Shown here piece by piece: positions 27,009 to 36,131 of a stretch of 64,000 bases of DNA. Source of the DNA: CAWJJM01 sp963843275. GTDB taxonomy: Bacteria; Acidobacteriota; Thermoanaerobaculia; Multivoradales; JBCCEF01. The DNA lies in the NCBI GenBank assembly GCA_963843275.1, contig CAWJJM010000012.1, positions 434,001 to 498,000 on the forward strand. Reading direction: 5' to 3'. The notes under the pieces are model-generated. The model saw only the letters and a program-made list of their open reading frames with translations, made no database searches and had not been told where the DNA came from. Position numbers and translations under genes: made by a program. Each line of letters starts with the position of its first letter. The stretch's first letter is position 1.

Positions 27009-27168
27009 CGATCCGGCACCATAACAGGCCCCACCACCCGCGGGAAGGGCGTCGCCTCCCCGGGGGACGGTCCCTGCGGGGCACCGCTCCGGTAACGCCT
27101 CGGGCACCCTTCGCGCCCCTTGCTCTGCGTGGATGCTGGCAGCGCCCTTGCAAAATGTAGACCTGCGT

Positions 27169-27185
27169 GTGGGAACGCATCCCAC
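27169..27185. repeat. Short inverted repeat before the first metalloprotease gene
   Basis: GTGGGA and TCCCAC are separated by five bases and lie 14-30 bases upstream of ATG 27199, close to the ribosome site. It could be an operator or a small leader hairpin. Confidence 0.3.
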
Positions 27186-27198
27186 GGAGACGACTTCG

Positions 27199-29490
27199 AT
27201 GAGACCTGCAAAGAGCATGATCCTTCTCGCGTTGGCCGCCCTCGCCCTGGCGGTCCCGGCCGGCGCCACCAACTACGTTCCGATGACCGACGCCGCTCTG
27301 GTCGACGCCGCGCCCCTGGCCGCCGTCGTCCGTATCACCGGGATCACCGCGGGGCCGCCCAGCGACCTCCCGGCCACTTTCTACCGCGCCGAGGTCGAGG
27401 AGGTGCTCAAGGGAACCCTCGAGGCCTCGCCGATCCTGGTGCGGGTCCCCGGCGGGGTGACCGCCGACGGCCAGGGCTGGAAGGTCTACGGCGCCCCCCG
27501 CTTCGGCGCCGACGAGCGCGCCCTGCTGCTGCTGGTCCCGCGCGCGGACGGCAGCTTCGGCATCGAGCAGATGATGCTCGGGGCGTTCCATGAGACCGAA
27601 CGCGACGGGTTCCGGCTGGCGGTGCGCGACCTCTCCGCGGCACAGGCGGTCCCGGCGCCGGGGACCGCTTCGGCGGCGGCCACCACGGCGGGCGGGGCCC
27701 GTGACTTCGCGACCTTCGCCGCCTGGGTGCGCGACCGCGCCGCCGGCGACGCGCGGCCGGCGGACTACCGGCTCGACGTCGCGGCGCCGACGAGCCCCTA
27801 TGCCCACGTCTCGGCCGACTACCAGCTCCTCGACGACGAGGGGCAGTGCGGCGCCACCTCGCGGCCGATCCGCTGGTTCCTCTTCGACGACGGAGGCACC
27901 GTCCGCTGGACCGCCGACGCGGTGGGCCAGTCGGGGATGGCCGGCGGCGGCTTCGCCGAGCTGCGCCGGGCGCTCGCCGCCTGGACCGACGATCCGGACA
28001 GCGACGTGCGGCTGACCTACACGGGCCAGGAGGTCGGCGGCGACGCCCACGTCTCCTGGGACGATCCCGACGACGAGATCGCCGGCTCGTTCTCCGGCGG
28101 GGGCACCCTGGCCATCGGCGGCCCCTGGTTCGACTGCAAGGCGAAGAGCTGGAACGGCGGCACCTTCCGTCCCGCGGTGCGCGGCTTCATCGTGACGCAG
28201 GACGGCGCCGGGAGCTGGTTCGCGGGCAACGGCGGCAAGGACGGCGAGGAGGTGTTCGCGCACGAGGTCGGCCACAGCCTCGGCCTCGGCCACTCGACGG
28301 TGGCGCAGGCGTTGATGCGTGCCTACGCCTACGGCGACGGTCGCGGCGCCCGTCTCTCCGACGACGAGCGCGCCGCGCTGGCGGCGCTCTACGGCACGGC
28401 CGGCGCCGGACCCGAGGGCGGCGGCGACCCGCAGGCGCCACCGGCGGCGCCCGACCGCCTGGCCGGACGGGCCACCGCCCCGACCGAGGTGCGGTTGAGC
28501 TGGCGCGACCGCTCGTCGGGCGAGGACGGGTTCGCGCTGGAGGTGGCGGCCGGGGACGGCGCCTTCCGCGAGCTCGGCGGCGCCCCCGCCGGCGCCACCG
28601 GGGCCACCGTGACCAGCCTCGAGTCCGGCACCTCCTATCGCTTCCGGGTGCGGGCCCGCAACGGCTACGGCGCCTCCGCGCCCACCGACCCGGTGGCGGT
28701 GGCGACGCCGAGCGCTCTCGGGCCGTGCGATCCGGGCGCCCTCTGCCTGCTCGACGGTCGCTTCCAGATCGACGTCGTGTGGCACAACCAGCACCGGGGC
28801 GGGGGTGACGGCGTCGGTCGTCCGCTGCCGGCGACCGGCGAGACCGGCTACTTCTGGTTCTTCGATCCGAACAACGTCGAGCTGGTGGTCAAGATGCTGG
28901 ACGGACGGCCGCTCAACGGCAGCTTCTGGCTGTTCTACGGTGGCCTCAGCGACGTCGGCTACGACGTCCGGGTGCGGGACCGGGTCGCCGGGGTGGAGCG
29001 CACCTACCACAACGCGCCGGGGCAGATCTGCGGCCGCGGCGACACCGTGGCCTTCCCGGCGCCGGCGACCGCCGGTGACGCCTGGCTGAGCGCGGCGTCG
29101 CCCGAGCCCGCCGCCCCGGCGAGCGCCGACGGCGCCACGGACTGCGGCGGGGACGACCGCAGCCTGTGCCTGGCCGACGGCCGCTTCCGGGTGCGCGTGG
29201 AGTGGGTCAACCAGCATCCCGGCGGTGGCAGCGGCGTGGGCCGCGTGCGGCCGGAGGCGTTCGGCGGCGGCACGACCGGGTTCTTCTGGTTCTTCGACCG
29301 GTCGAACGTCGAGCTGGTCACCAAGGTCATCGACGGCCGCGCTCTCAACGGCCACTTCTGGTTCTTCTTCGGCGCCCTCTCCGACGTCGCCTACGACATC
29401 CACGTCCGGGACACGGTGAGCGGCCAGGAGCGCACCTACCACAACCAGCCGGGCGAGATCTGCGGCCGCGGCGACACCGCCGCCTTCTGA
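27199..29490 (+). CDS. Secreted metzincin (matrixin-like) zinc protease with FN3 and duplicated C-terminal domain
   Basis: 763 residues from ATG 27199, preceded by GGAGA; signal peptide to about residue 23. Residues 24-135 form an N-terminal domain shared with the next gene (NYVPMTDAALVDAAPL). The protease domain spans about 200-395. Its zinc site HEVGHSLGLGH is at 355-365 and the Met-turn candidate is M373 in ALMRAYAY. A fibronectin type III domain (about 410-500) follows. The C-terminus has two copies of a domain of about 110 residues with GYFWFFDPNNVELV, NGSFWLFYGGLSDV, TYHNAPGQICGRGD and similar blocks. It is probably an extracellular protease. The repeats are unknown to me and may bind a surface ligand or act in secretion. 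Confidence 0.85.
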   Translation: MRPAKSMILLALAALALAVPAGATNYVPMTDAALVDAAPLAAVVRITGITAGPPSDLPATFYRAEVEEVLKGTLEASPILVRVPGGVTADGQGWKVYGAPRFGADERALLLLVPRADGSFGIEQMMLGAFHETERDGFRLAVRDLSAAQAVPAPGTASAAATTAGGARDFATFAAWVRDRAAGDARPADYRLDVAAPTSPYAHVSADYQLLDDEGQCGATSRPIRWFLFDDGGTVRWTADAVGQSGMAGGGFAELRRALAAWTDDPDSDVRLTYTGQEVGGDAHVSWDDPDDEIAGSFSGGGTLAIGGPWFDCKAKSWNGGTFRPAVRGFIVTQDGAGSWFAGNGGKDGEEVFAHEVGHSLGLGHSTVAQALMRAYAYGDGRGARLSDDERAALAALYGTAGAGPEGGGDPQAPPAAPDRLAGRATAPTEVRLSWRDRSSGEDGFALEVAAGDGAFRELGGAPAGATGATVTSLESGTSYRFRVRARNGYGASAPTDPVAVATPSALGPCDPGALCLLDGRFQIDVVWHNQHRGGGDGVGRPLPATGETGYFWFFDPNNVELVVKMLDGRPLNGSFWLFYGGLSDVGYDVRVRDRVAGVERTYHNAPGQICGRGDTVAFPAPATAGDAWLSAASPEPAAPASADGATDCGGDDRSLCLADGRFRVRVEWVNQHPGGGSGVGRVRPEAFGGGTTGFFWFFDRSNVELVTKVIDGRALNGHFWFFFGALSDVAYDIHVRDTVSGQERTYHNQPGEICGRGDTAAF

Positions 29491-29514
29491 GCCGTCGCGC
29501 CGGCCGGCGCCGTC

Positions 29515-29555
29515 GCGGCGACCCTCCCGGTGCGGGTGACCGGGAGGGTCGCCGC
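29515..29555 (+). terminator. Perfect 17-bp hairpin after the first metalloprotease gene
   Basis: The arms 29515-29531 and 29539-29555 are exact reverse complements around a 7-base loop, 24 bases past the stop. No T tract follows. The strength of the stem makes it a good transcript end even without one. Confidence 0.55.
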
Positions 29556-29747
29556 AGGTGACATCGTCCGTCACCGCCGGGAGGGGGCGGGCGCTCCGCC
29601 TCCCGGGGGCCGCCGGTGGGCGCCGCGGGCTTTCGATTTGCATATCGCCACGTAGGAATCCTTTCCCGAGCGACCCTGTTGCGTCGGTCGCGCCGCACCT
29701 CCGAGTGACCGGTGGCGGCGCCAGCGACCACAGCGAGGATCGACGCG

Positions 29748-32294
29748 ATGAGACGAGCTGCGACGCAGCACCTCCTGGCGGCTCTGGCCGTCCTGCTGGG
29801 GGCCGCCACCGCCCACGCCACCACCTACGTGCCGATGAGCGACGCGGCGTTGGTCGACACCACCCCGGTGGTGGCGGTCGGGCGCGTCGTCGACGCCGCC
29901 GGCGGCCCGGCCGGGACCCTGCCGGCGACCACCTACCGCGTGGAGGTCGAGCAGGTCCTGAAGGGCACCGTGAACGCCTCGCCGGTCGAGGTCCGGGTGC
30001 CCGGCGGCAGCACGGCGGACGGTCACGCCTGGCGCGTCTTCGGTGCACCGTCCTTCGTCGCGGGCGAGCGGGTGCTCCTCTTCCTGGAGCCGCGGGCGGA
30101 CGGCACCTACGGCATCGCACAGCTCATGCTCGGGGCCTTCCACGACGTCGAGCGCAGCGGCGTGTCGATGGCGTTGCGCGACCTCTCCGAGGCGCGGCCG
30201 GTGGCACCCGACGGCGCGGTGGTCGAGGGCGGTGCGGAGCCGGTGCGGGACTTCACGGGTTTCGCCGACTGGGTCCGCGACCGGGCCGCGGGGCGGGCGC
30301 GGGCGGTGGACTACCGGCTGGCGGAGAGCGCCGCGGCGTCGCCGTACGGCAAGGTGACCGCCGCGTTCACCCACATGACCGACGGCGGGCAGTGCGGTGG
30401 CGGCTCGTTGCCGATCCGCTGGTTCGTCTTCGACTCCGGTGGCTCGGTGGCCTGGAGCTCCACCGGCACGCCGGCGGGGATGGGGAGCAGCGGGCTGACC
30501 GAGCTCGGCAACGCCCTGGCCGCCTGGACGGCGGACCCGGGAAGCGACGTCCGCCTCGTGTACCAGAGCGGCGGCACCGGCGGGAAGATCTACTTCGACG
30601 ACCCGAACGGCGAGATCAGCGGCTCGTTCGCAGGCAGCGGCACCCTGGCCATCGGGGGACCCTACTTCTCGTGCTCCGCACAGAGCCACGGCGGCACCTC
30701 GTACCGCCCGGCACAGAAGGGCTTCATCGTCACCCAGGACGGTGCCGGGAGCTGGTTCGCCGGGCACGGCGGCAAGAACGGCGAGGAGGTGTTCGCCCAC
30801 GAGCTCGGCCACACCCTGGGCTTCAACCACTCGACGGTGAGCGGCGCGCTGATGCGCGCCTACGCCTACGGCGACGGCCGCGGGGCCCATCTCGGCGCCG
30901 ACGAGATCGCCGGCCTGGCGGTGCTCTACGGCGACGGGGGCGGCGGCGCCACCGTGCCGCTGTCGCCGAGCGGGCTCGCGGCGGTGGCGCAGTCGAGCTC
31001 CACGATCCGTCTCACCTGGACCGACCGCTCGAGCGACGAGACCTCCTTCCGCGTCGAGCGGTCCATCGGCGGCTCCTTCGCGACCGTCGCCAGCCTGGGG
31101 GCGGGCACCGAGGCGACGACGATCGGCGGTCTCGCCGCCGGCACCGCCTACGTCTTCCGGGTCCGCGCCTGCAACTCCGCCGGCTGCTCGGGCGCCTCCA
31201 ACCAGGCCGGCGCCACCACCGACCCGTCGCTCCCGCCGCCGAGCCCCCCGGCCGCACCGAGCGGGCTCAGCGGCCAGGCCACCGGTCCCACCGAGGTCCG
31301 GCTGACCTGGCAGGACCGTTCCTCGAACGAGAGCGGCTTCGTGATCGAGATGGCCAGGGCGGGCTCCGCGTTCTCGGCGCTCCAGGCCACCGGCGCCAAC
31401 GTCACCACCGCGACGGTCACCGGCCTGGTGGCCCGGACGTCGTACGCGTTCCGCGTGCGCGCCCGCAACGCCGCCGGCGACTCGGCCGCCTCCGCCGCCG
31501 TGACGGTCCAGACCCCGGCACCGCCGCCGACCTGCCCCTCCGGCGCCTTGTGCCTGGCCGCTGGCCGCTTCGAGGTGCGGGTCTCCTGGCGCGACCAGCA
31601 CAACGGCGGTCGGACGGGCGTCGGCCGGCCGATCCCGGGCACCGCGGAGACCGGCTACTTCTGGTTCTTCGGGCCGGACAACGTCGAGCTGGCCGTCAAG
31701 CTGCTCGACGGGCGGGCGATCAACGGCAGCTTCTGGCTGTTCTACGGCGCCCTCACCGACGTCGCGTACGACATCGTGGTCACCGACACGGTGACGCACA
31801 GCCAGCGGACGTACCACAACCCACCGGGCGAGCTGTGCGGGCGTGGCGACACCGGGGCGTTCCCGGTGGGCTCGGGCGCCAGCGCCGGCGCCTGGCTCGC
31901 CGCCCCGCCGGCAACGGCCGCTCCCGCCGCCGCGGCCGCGGCGGCCTGCTCGCCGACGGGCGACGTCATCTGCCTGGCGGGCGGGCGCTTCCAGGTCCGC
32001 GTCGAGTGGGTCAACCAGCACGGGGGGGGCCAGACCGGCATCGGCCGCGAGCGCGTCGAGTCGGCCGGCGGCGACACCACCGGGTTCTTCTGGTTCTTCA
32101 GCCCGGGCAACGTCGAGCTGCTGACCAAGCTCATCGACGGCCGCACCGTCAACGGGCACTTCTGGTTCTTCTACGGCGGCCTCTCCGACGTCGACTACAC
32201 CCTGCACGTCCGCGACACCTGGACCGGCAAGGAGCGCACCTACCACAACGCGGCGGGGGAGCTCTGCGGGCGCGGCGACACCGCCGCCTTCTAG
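29748..32294 (+). CDS. Secreted metzincin zinc protease with two FN3 and duplicated C-terminal domain (paralogue)
   Basis: 848 residues from ATG 29748, preceded by GAGGA at a spacing of eight; signal peptide to about residue 25. The N-terminal domain (TYVPMSDAALVDTTPV) matches the previous gene. The zinc motif HELGHTLGFNH is at 351-361 and the Met-turn candidate is M369. Two FN3 domains cover about 404-490 and 501-590, one more than in the paralogue. Two copies of the unknown domain follow (596-705 and 734-848), each with a CLAxGRFxVRVxW start, GYFWFF/GFFWFF, NGSFWLFYG/NGHFWFFYG, and a CGRGDT end. The protein ends exactly at GRGDTAAF, as does its paralogue. An extracellular protease role is expected. 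Confidence 0.85.
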   Translation: MRRAATQHLLAALAVLLGAATAHATTYVPMSDAALVDTTPVVAVGRVVDAAGGPAGTLPATTYRVEVEQVLKGTVNASPVEVRVPGGSTADGHAWRVFGAPSFVAGERVLLFLEPRADGTYGIAQLMLGAFHDVERSGVSMALRDLSEARPVAPDGAVVEGGAEPVRDFTGFADWVRDRAAGRARAVDYRLAESAAASPYGKVTAAFTHMTDGGQCGGGSLPIRWFVFDSGGSVAWSSTGTPAGMGSSGLTELGNALAAWTADPGSDVRLVYQSGGTGGKIYFDDPNGEISGSFAGSGTLAIGGPYFSCSAQSHGGTSYRPAQKGFIVTQDGAGSWFAGHGGKNGEEVFAHELGHTLGFNHSTVSGALMRAYAYGDGRGAHLGADEIAGLAVLYGDGGGGATVPLSPSGLAAVAQSSSTIRLTWTDRSSDETSFRVERSIGGSFATVASLGAGTEATTIGGLAAGTAYVFRVRACNSAGCSGASNQAGATTDPSLPPPSPPAAPSGLSGQATGPTEVRLTWQDRSSNESGFVIEMARAGSAFSALQATGANVTTATVTGLVARTSYAFRVRARNAAGDSAASAAVTVQTPAPPPTCPSGALCLAAGRFEVRVSWRDQHNGGRTGVGRPIPGTAETGYFWFFGPDNVELAVKLLDGRAINGSFWLFYGALTDVAYDIVVTDTVTHSQRTYHNPPGELCGRGDTGAFPVGSGASAGAWLAAPPATAAPAAAAAAACSPTGDVICLAGGRFQVRVEWVNQHGGGQTGIGRERVESAGGDTTGFFWFFSPGNVELLTKLIDGRTVNGHFWFFYGGLSDVDYTLHVRDTWTGKERTYHNAAGELCGRGDTAAF

Positions 32295-32313
32295 CCGGGC
32301 CGCCGGGCGCCGC

Positions 32314-33921
32314 TCAGGGCTCTGCAGCGGACCGCGCGCCCGGGCCCGTCTCACCGCAGGCGGCGGTGCGCTCGAGCACCACGAAGAGGCCGAACCGGCG
32401 CTCGGGCGCGAAGCAGGTGGCGAGCACCCGGCGCAGGTGCGGGAAGTCCCGGAGCCGCCGTCTCGTCCCGAGCCAGGAGCGCCGCTCGAGGACCACCCGG
32501 TCGACCTCGGCGACCGCCGACGCGATGCGGCGGTCCAGCGGCGCCACGGTCTCCGGGTCGTAGGTGACGCCCGGATGGAACCAGGGCAGCGGTTGGGGCG
32601 CGGTGCGGCCGGTGAGGCCGTAGAGCACGGTCCAGTCGGGGAAGACGAAGAAGGTCCCGCCGTCGCGGCGGAGCAGGGCGAGCAGCGCCCGGAGGTCCTC
32701 GGCGCTCGGGGTGCCGGCGGTCCGCCAGCGCCCGGAGACGGGGGCGAACGCGGGGAGCTCCACGGCCGCGGGCGCGTCGTGGACGCTGCGGGTCCACGCG
32801 ATCCGCAGGCCGCCGGCCGCCACCCCCGCGATCGCCAGCGCGCCCAGCGCGACCGTCGCGGTCGCCCACCTCCCGCTCCGGGGCAGCAGGGCGAAGGCGA
32901 GGCCCAGCACCACCCCGGTCCAGCCCATCGCGATCGCGGCCTGGTTGTTCGACGTGGCGACGAACAGGTTCTGCCCGAGGCCCATGCCGAGCAGGACCAG
33001 GGCCGTTCGCCGCTCCCGGACGCCGGCGTCCGGACGGGCGAGCCGGAGGCCGCCCACCGCCATCGCCCCCAGGAGCACGGCGCGGATCCACCGGTCCCCC
33101 GAGCCGGTCACGGCGCGGCCGGCCACCAGCAGCGCCCGGCCCGCCAGCCGCCGGTGGCCCTCCGCCCACGGGATCTCGACCGCGTGGGCGAGGAAGAGGC
33201 GCGGTTCCGCTGCCCCGGACAACCAGAGCGCGAAGGCCGCCGCGGCCAGTGCCGCGCCCCCCGCGAAGCCCACCGCGGTCCGGCGCCGGCCGCCGGGCGG
33301 GTGGGCGAGCAGCGGCAGGCAGACCGCCGCCAGCGGGACCACCGCGTTGGGCTTGGTGAGGGCGACGGCCACCGCCACCGCGCCGGCCGCGACCGCGGCC
33401 GCGGCGCGCCGGCCTCCGCCCCCGGACGCCCCGGCGGCGAGCAGCAGCGCCACGACGACCAGCGCGAGCAGATAGGCGAAGGCGTCGAACCACGGCGTTC
33501 CCGACGGTGGGACGAGCCAGATCGCGGTGAGCGCACCGGCCAGCAGCGCCGGGCCCGGCCGCCCGGGGACCAGCGTCCGCACCACCCACCACGCGAGGGC
33601 CGCGCCGGCGACGTCGGCCGCCGCGGCGGTCGCCAGGTAGCCGGCGAGATCGGCGCCGAAGATCCGGAAGCCGAGCGCCTGCAGCCAGGGCGCCACCGGA
33701 CCGAAGGGCAGGACGAAGTCGCGGAACGGCACCTGGCCGTGGAGCACGCGCTGCCCGGCGTCGAAGAGGATGGACTGGTCGAAGGCGAAGAAGCCGCGAC
33801 GCCCGCAGAGGACGGTGAGCAGGGCCGCGCCCAGCAGGATCGCCGCGAGGCCGGCCGCCTCGGCGAACCCCGGGCGGCCGCGGTCAGGCGTGAGGGGTGG
33901 CGAGCTCGTCGGCGAGGGCAT
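32314..33921 (-). CDS. Polytopic membrane protein, GT-C (PMT/GT39)-like
   Basis: 535 residues from ATG 33921, inside the end of the GMC oxidoreductase gene (38-base overlap). About ten hydrophobic helices are seen between residues 20 and 400. The first loop reads AFDQSILFDAGQRVLHGQVPF, followed by RDFVLPFGPVAPW. That acidic, aromatic first loop is characteristic of GT-C glycosyltransferases that use lipid-linked sugars. The C-terminal 140 residues are soluble. It converges on the second metalloprotease gene with a 19-base gap. The substrate is unknown and the GT assignment is by architecture only. Confidence 0.75.
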   Translation of the reverse strand: MPSPTSSPPLTPDRGRPGFAEAAGLAAILLGAALLTVLCGRRGFFAFDQSILFDAGQRVLHGQVPFRDFVLPFGPVAPWLQALGFRIFGADLAGYLATAAAADVAGAALAWWVVRTLVPGRPGPALLAGALTAIWLVPPSGTPWFDAFAYLLALVVVALLLAAGASGGGGRRAAAAVAAGAVAVAVALTKPNAVVPLAAVCLPLLAHPPGGRRRTAVGFAGGAALAAAAFALWLSGAAEPRLFLAHAVEIPWAEGHRRLAGRALLVAGRAVTGSGDRWIRAVLLGAMAVGGLRLARPDAGVRERRTALVLLGMGLGQNLFVATSNNQAAIAMGWTGVVLGLAFALLPRSGRWATATVALGALAIAGVAAGGLRIAWTRSVHDAPAAVELPAFAPVSGRWRTAGTPSAEDLRALLALLRRDGGTFFVFPDWTVLYGLTGRTAPQPLPWFHPGVTYDPETVAPLDRRIASAVAEVDRVVLERRSWLGTRRRLRDFPHLRRVLATCFAPERRFGLFVVLERTAACGETGPGARSAAEP

Positions 33922-35491
33922 CGGCGGTGCGCAGGGCGAGGGCGACCAGGGTGAGGCTCGGGTTGGCGGACCCGGTGCCGGGGAAGACGGAGGAGCCGAC
34001 CACCCACAGGCCCGGGACGCCGTGCACCCGTCCCTCCGCATCGACGACGCTGGTCGCCGGATCGTCACCCATCCGGCAACCTCCCATGTGATGGAACCCC
34101 GAGTAGTAGCGCTCGGCGCTGGCCAGCTCGCCGTCGTCGGCTCCCGTCGCCTCGCGGAAGCGGCGGAACAGACCCGCCGCGAACGCGTGGGTGCGACGGT
34201 CGAAGTCCCCGAGCTCGTAGTGGACGTGGGCGAAGGGATCCCCGTGCCGGTCGCGCTCGGCCGACAGGGTCAGCCGGTTGTGGGGACCCGGTACCGACTC
34301 GGCGTGGAAGGTGATCGGGCGCCAACGGGGCCGTTCGGACAACGCCGCCAGGAGCTGGTCCGCGTCGGCCGAGCGCTCGATCGCCCGGTCCAGGCTCTCC
34401 CAGACCTGGATCGGCTCGTCGGTGGCGTGGGCCAGACGCGAGGAGAGCTCGATCTTGACCCCGCCGTGGCGGCCGCGCTCCGGGGGATCCGCGAACTGGT
34501 CGCTCTGCCCGGTCCACGGGCCGGAGCGGCCGGGCCACAGCGGCTCGCGATAGTGGAGGCGACCGGTCCACAACGAGTGGAAGAGCAGGTGCCGGCCGAC
34601 CTGGTCGGTGGGCAGGCCCGGGGCGCCGCCGCCGCGGCCGGAGAGCAGCAGCAGCCGCGCCGACTCGAAGGCCCCGCCGGCCACCACCACGGCCCGGGCC
34701 CCGAGCTCCTCGTCCCCGGCCGCCCCGGCGGTGCGCGCCGTCACCGCGCGGGCCCGTCCGGCGGCGTCGACGACGACCCGGCGCGCCGAGGTGTCGGTGC
34801 GCAGCCGGCAGCGCCCGCTCGCCACCGCCCGGCCGAGGTGGACGTTGGGGGAGTAACGGGCGCCGATCGGGCACACCCGGCAGGTGCCCACGTTCAGGCA
34901 GGCCTCCCGCCCGTCCCAGGGCCGCGACGTGCGGGCCTGCGGCGTCGTGTGGAGCGCCAGGCCGTGGGCCGCCAGGCGCTCGGCGAGCCGGCGGTCGCCC
35001 CAGGACAGCGGGAACGGCGGCAGCGGGTAGGGAGCGCTGCGGGGCGGCGCGAACGGGTTGTCCCGGGTGGTGCCCGCGACCCCCATCCAGCACTCCGCCT
35101 GCACGTACCACGGCTCGAGATCGTCGTAGGCGAGCGGCCAGTCGACCCCGTGGCCGTACCGCGTGCGGGTGGCGAAGTCGGCCGGCAGCAGCCGTGGCGT
35201 CAGCGCCTCCCAGCGGGTGGCGGCCCCGCCGACCCACAGGTGGCGCTCGCTGTCGAGGGAGCGACGGTAGTCCCCCGACTGGGTGAGGCCCTGGATCCCC
35301 GCGGCCCGTCGCCACGCCGGATCGCGGTAGAGGTGCTCGACCTCGGCCTCGAACTGCGGCCGGTGCGGGTAGGGGTAGTCGGGTCCCTTCTCGAGGACCT
35401 CCACGTCGAAGCCGCGGCGGCAGAGGCTCCAGGCGACGGCGGTGCCCGCCAGGCCCGAGCCGACGACGACGATCGGGGCGGCGGTGGTCAC
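33884..35491 (-). CDS. GMC-family FAD oxidoreductase
   Basis: 535 residues from GTG 35491, in a GTGA overlap with the small-subunit gene. The FAD-binding GSGLAG is at residues 11-16, followed by the FDVEVLEKGPDYPYP strand. The middle region has CLNVGTCRVCPIGARYSPN, a Cys motif found in gluconate-dehydrogenase-type GMC enzymes. The C-terminal GMC signature HHMGGCRMGDDP starts at 467, carrying the catalytic His, and PGLWVVGSSVFPG contacts FAD. No signal sequence is present; export would ride on the partner's Tat signal. It probably oxidises a sugar, polyol or lipid alcohol and passes electrons to the respiratory chain. The substrate is not evident. Confidence 0.88.
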   Translation of the reverse strand: MTTAAPIVVVGSGLAGTAVAWSLCRRGFDVEVLEKGPDYPYPHRPQFEAEVEHLYRDPAWRRAAGIQGLTQSGDYRRSLDSERHLWVGGAATRWEALTPRLLPADFATRTRYGHGVDWPLAYDDLEPWYVQAECWMGVAGTTRDNPFAPPRSAPYPLPPFPLSWGDRRLAERLAAHGLALHTTPQARTSRPWDGREACLNVGTCRVCPIGARYSPNVHLGRAVASGRCRLRTDTSARRVVVDAAGRARAVTARTAGAAGDEELGARAVVVAGGAFESARLLLLSGRGGGAPGLPTDQVGRHLLFHSLWTGRLHYREPLWPGRSGPWTGQSDQFADPPERGRHGGVKIELSSRLAHATDEPIQVWESLDRAIERSADADQLLAALSERPRWRPITFHAESVPGPHNRLTLSAERDRHGDPFAHVHYELGDFDRRTHAFAAGLFRRFREATGADDGELASAERYYSGFHHMGGCRMGDDPATSVVDAEGRVHGVPGLWVVGSSVFPGTGSANPSLTLVALALRTADALADELATPHA

Positions 35492-36075
35492 CCGACGGGG
35501 GGCAGGACGTAGCCGTCGAGGCCGCGCGGCACCCCGGGCCACTCCGCATAGCCGAGCCGGCGCCAGGCCGTGGTGTGGGCGTAGAGGACGAGGATCTCGC
35601 GGCTGACGAAGTGGCGGCAGGCGAGCGCCTCGGGGTCGGTGAAGTGCAGGAGCACGCGGTGGAGCCGCCCCGCCGGCAGGTGCGCGACCAGCAGGTCGTG
35701 CCGGGGACCGGCGCCGAGGTCCGCGAAGGATCGCGCTCCCGCGGCGCGGGCCCACCCGTCGCAGCGGGCGGCGAAGCGACGGTAGAGGGCGGCGTACCCC
35801 GGGACGTTCTCGGCGCGCCAGCGGACGAAGCGCTCGACACCTCCGCTGTCGTCCGCCGCGCCGGTCAGTGCCTCGGCGGCCGCGATCAGCGTGCGCCGTA
35901 CGCCGGGCGCCAGCGGCGCCGCCGGTGCCGCCGGCAGGACCGGGAAGCCGAGGCGGTGGTAGAGGGTGCGGCTGGCCGCGGCGAGCCCTCCCCAGCGCCA
36001 CGCGGCGAGGCCCGCCGCCGGTGCGCCGGCTCCGGCGGCGAGCAGGAGGAGGAAGCGACGGCGCGAGGCGTGCAC
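35488..36075 (-). CDS. Gluconate 2-dehydrogenase subunit 3-like, Tat-exported partner
   Basis: 195 residues from GTG 36075. The N-terminus carries a twin-arginine signal (SRRRFLLLLAAGAGAPAAG), which would export the folded dimer including the FAD subunit. The body, with ERFVRWRAENVPGYAALYRRF and YAHTTAWRRLGYAEWPG, matches the subunit-3 family (PF13618) that always pairs with GMC dehydrogenases. Its stop overlaps the GMC start. A TATACT box ends 11 bases before the start codon. No cytochrome subunit lies nearby, so the electron acceptor must be encoded elsewhere or be a soluble quinone or cytochrome. Confidence 0.82.
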   Translation of the reverse strand: MHASRRRFLLLLAAGAGAPAAGLAAWRWGGLAAASRTLYHRLGFPVLPAAPAAPLAPGVRRTLIAAAEALTGAADDSGGVERFVRWRAENVPGYAALYRRFAARCDGWARAAGARSFADLGAGPRHDLLVAHLPAGRLHRVLLHFTDPEALACRHFVSREILVLYAHTTAWRRLGYAEWPGVPRGLDGYVLPPVG

Positions 36076-36086
36076 GGCGGCCGGCA

Positions 36087-36092
36087 GTATAA
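36087..36092 (-). promoter_or_regulatory. TATACT -10 box for the GMC dehydrogenase operon
   Basis: The minus-strand TATACT ends 11 bases before GTG 36075, giving a leader of only a few bases. The divergent gene has its own TAGACT box 26 bases away. Confidence 0.45.
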
Positions 36093-36117
36093 ACGGCCCG
36101 ATCTCCCGGCCGGCGGG

Positions 36118-36123
36118 TAGACT
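36118..36123 (+). promoter_or_regulatory. TAGACT -10 box, leaderless promoter
   Basis: TAGACT ends eight bases before GTG 36132, so the transcript should begin at the start codon. No Shine-Dalgarno sequence is present between them. Confidence 0.45.
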
Positions 36124-36131
36124 GCCCCGTC

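Noticed and set aside
26071..30120. A 1349-codon open phase on the minus strand
   Set aside because: It runs across the divergent UnbV and metalloprotease genes and shows no signal peptide or domain.
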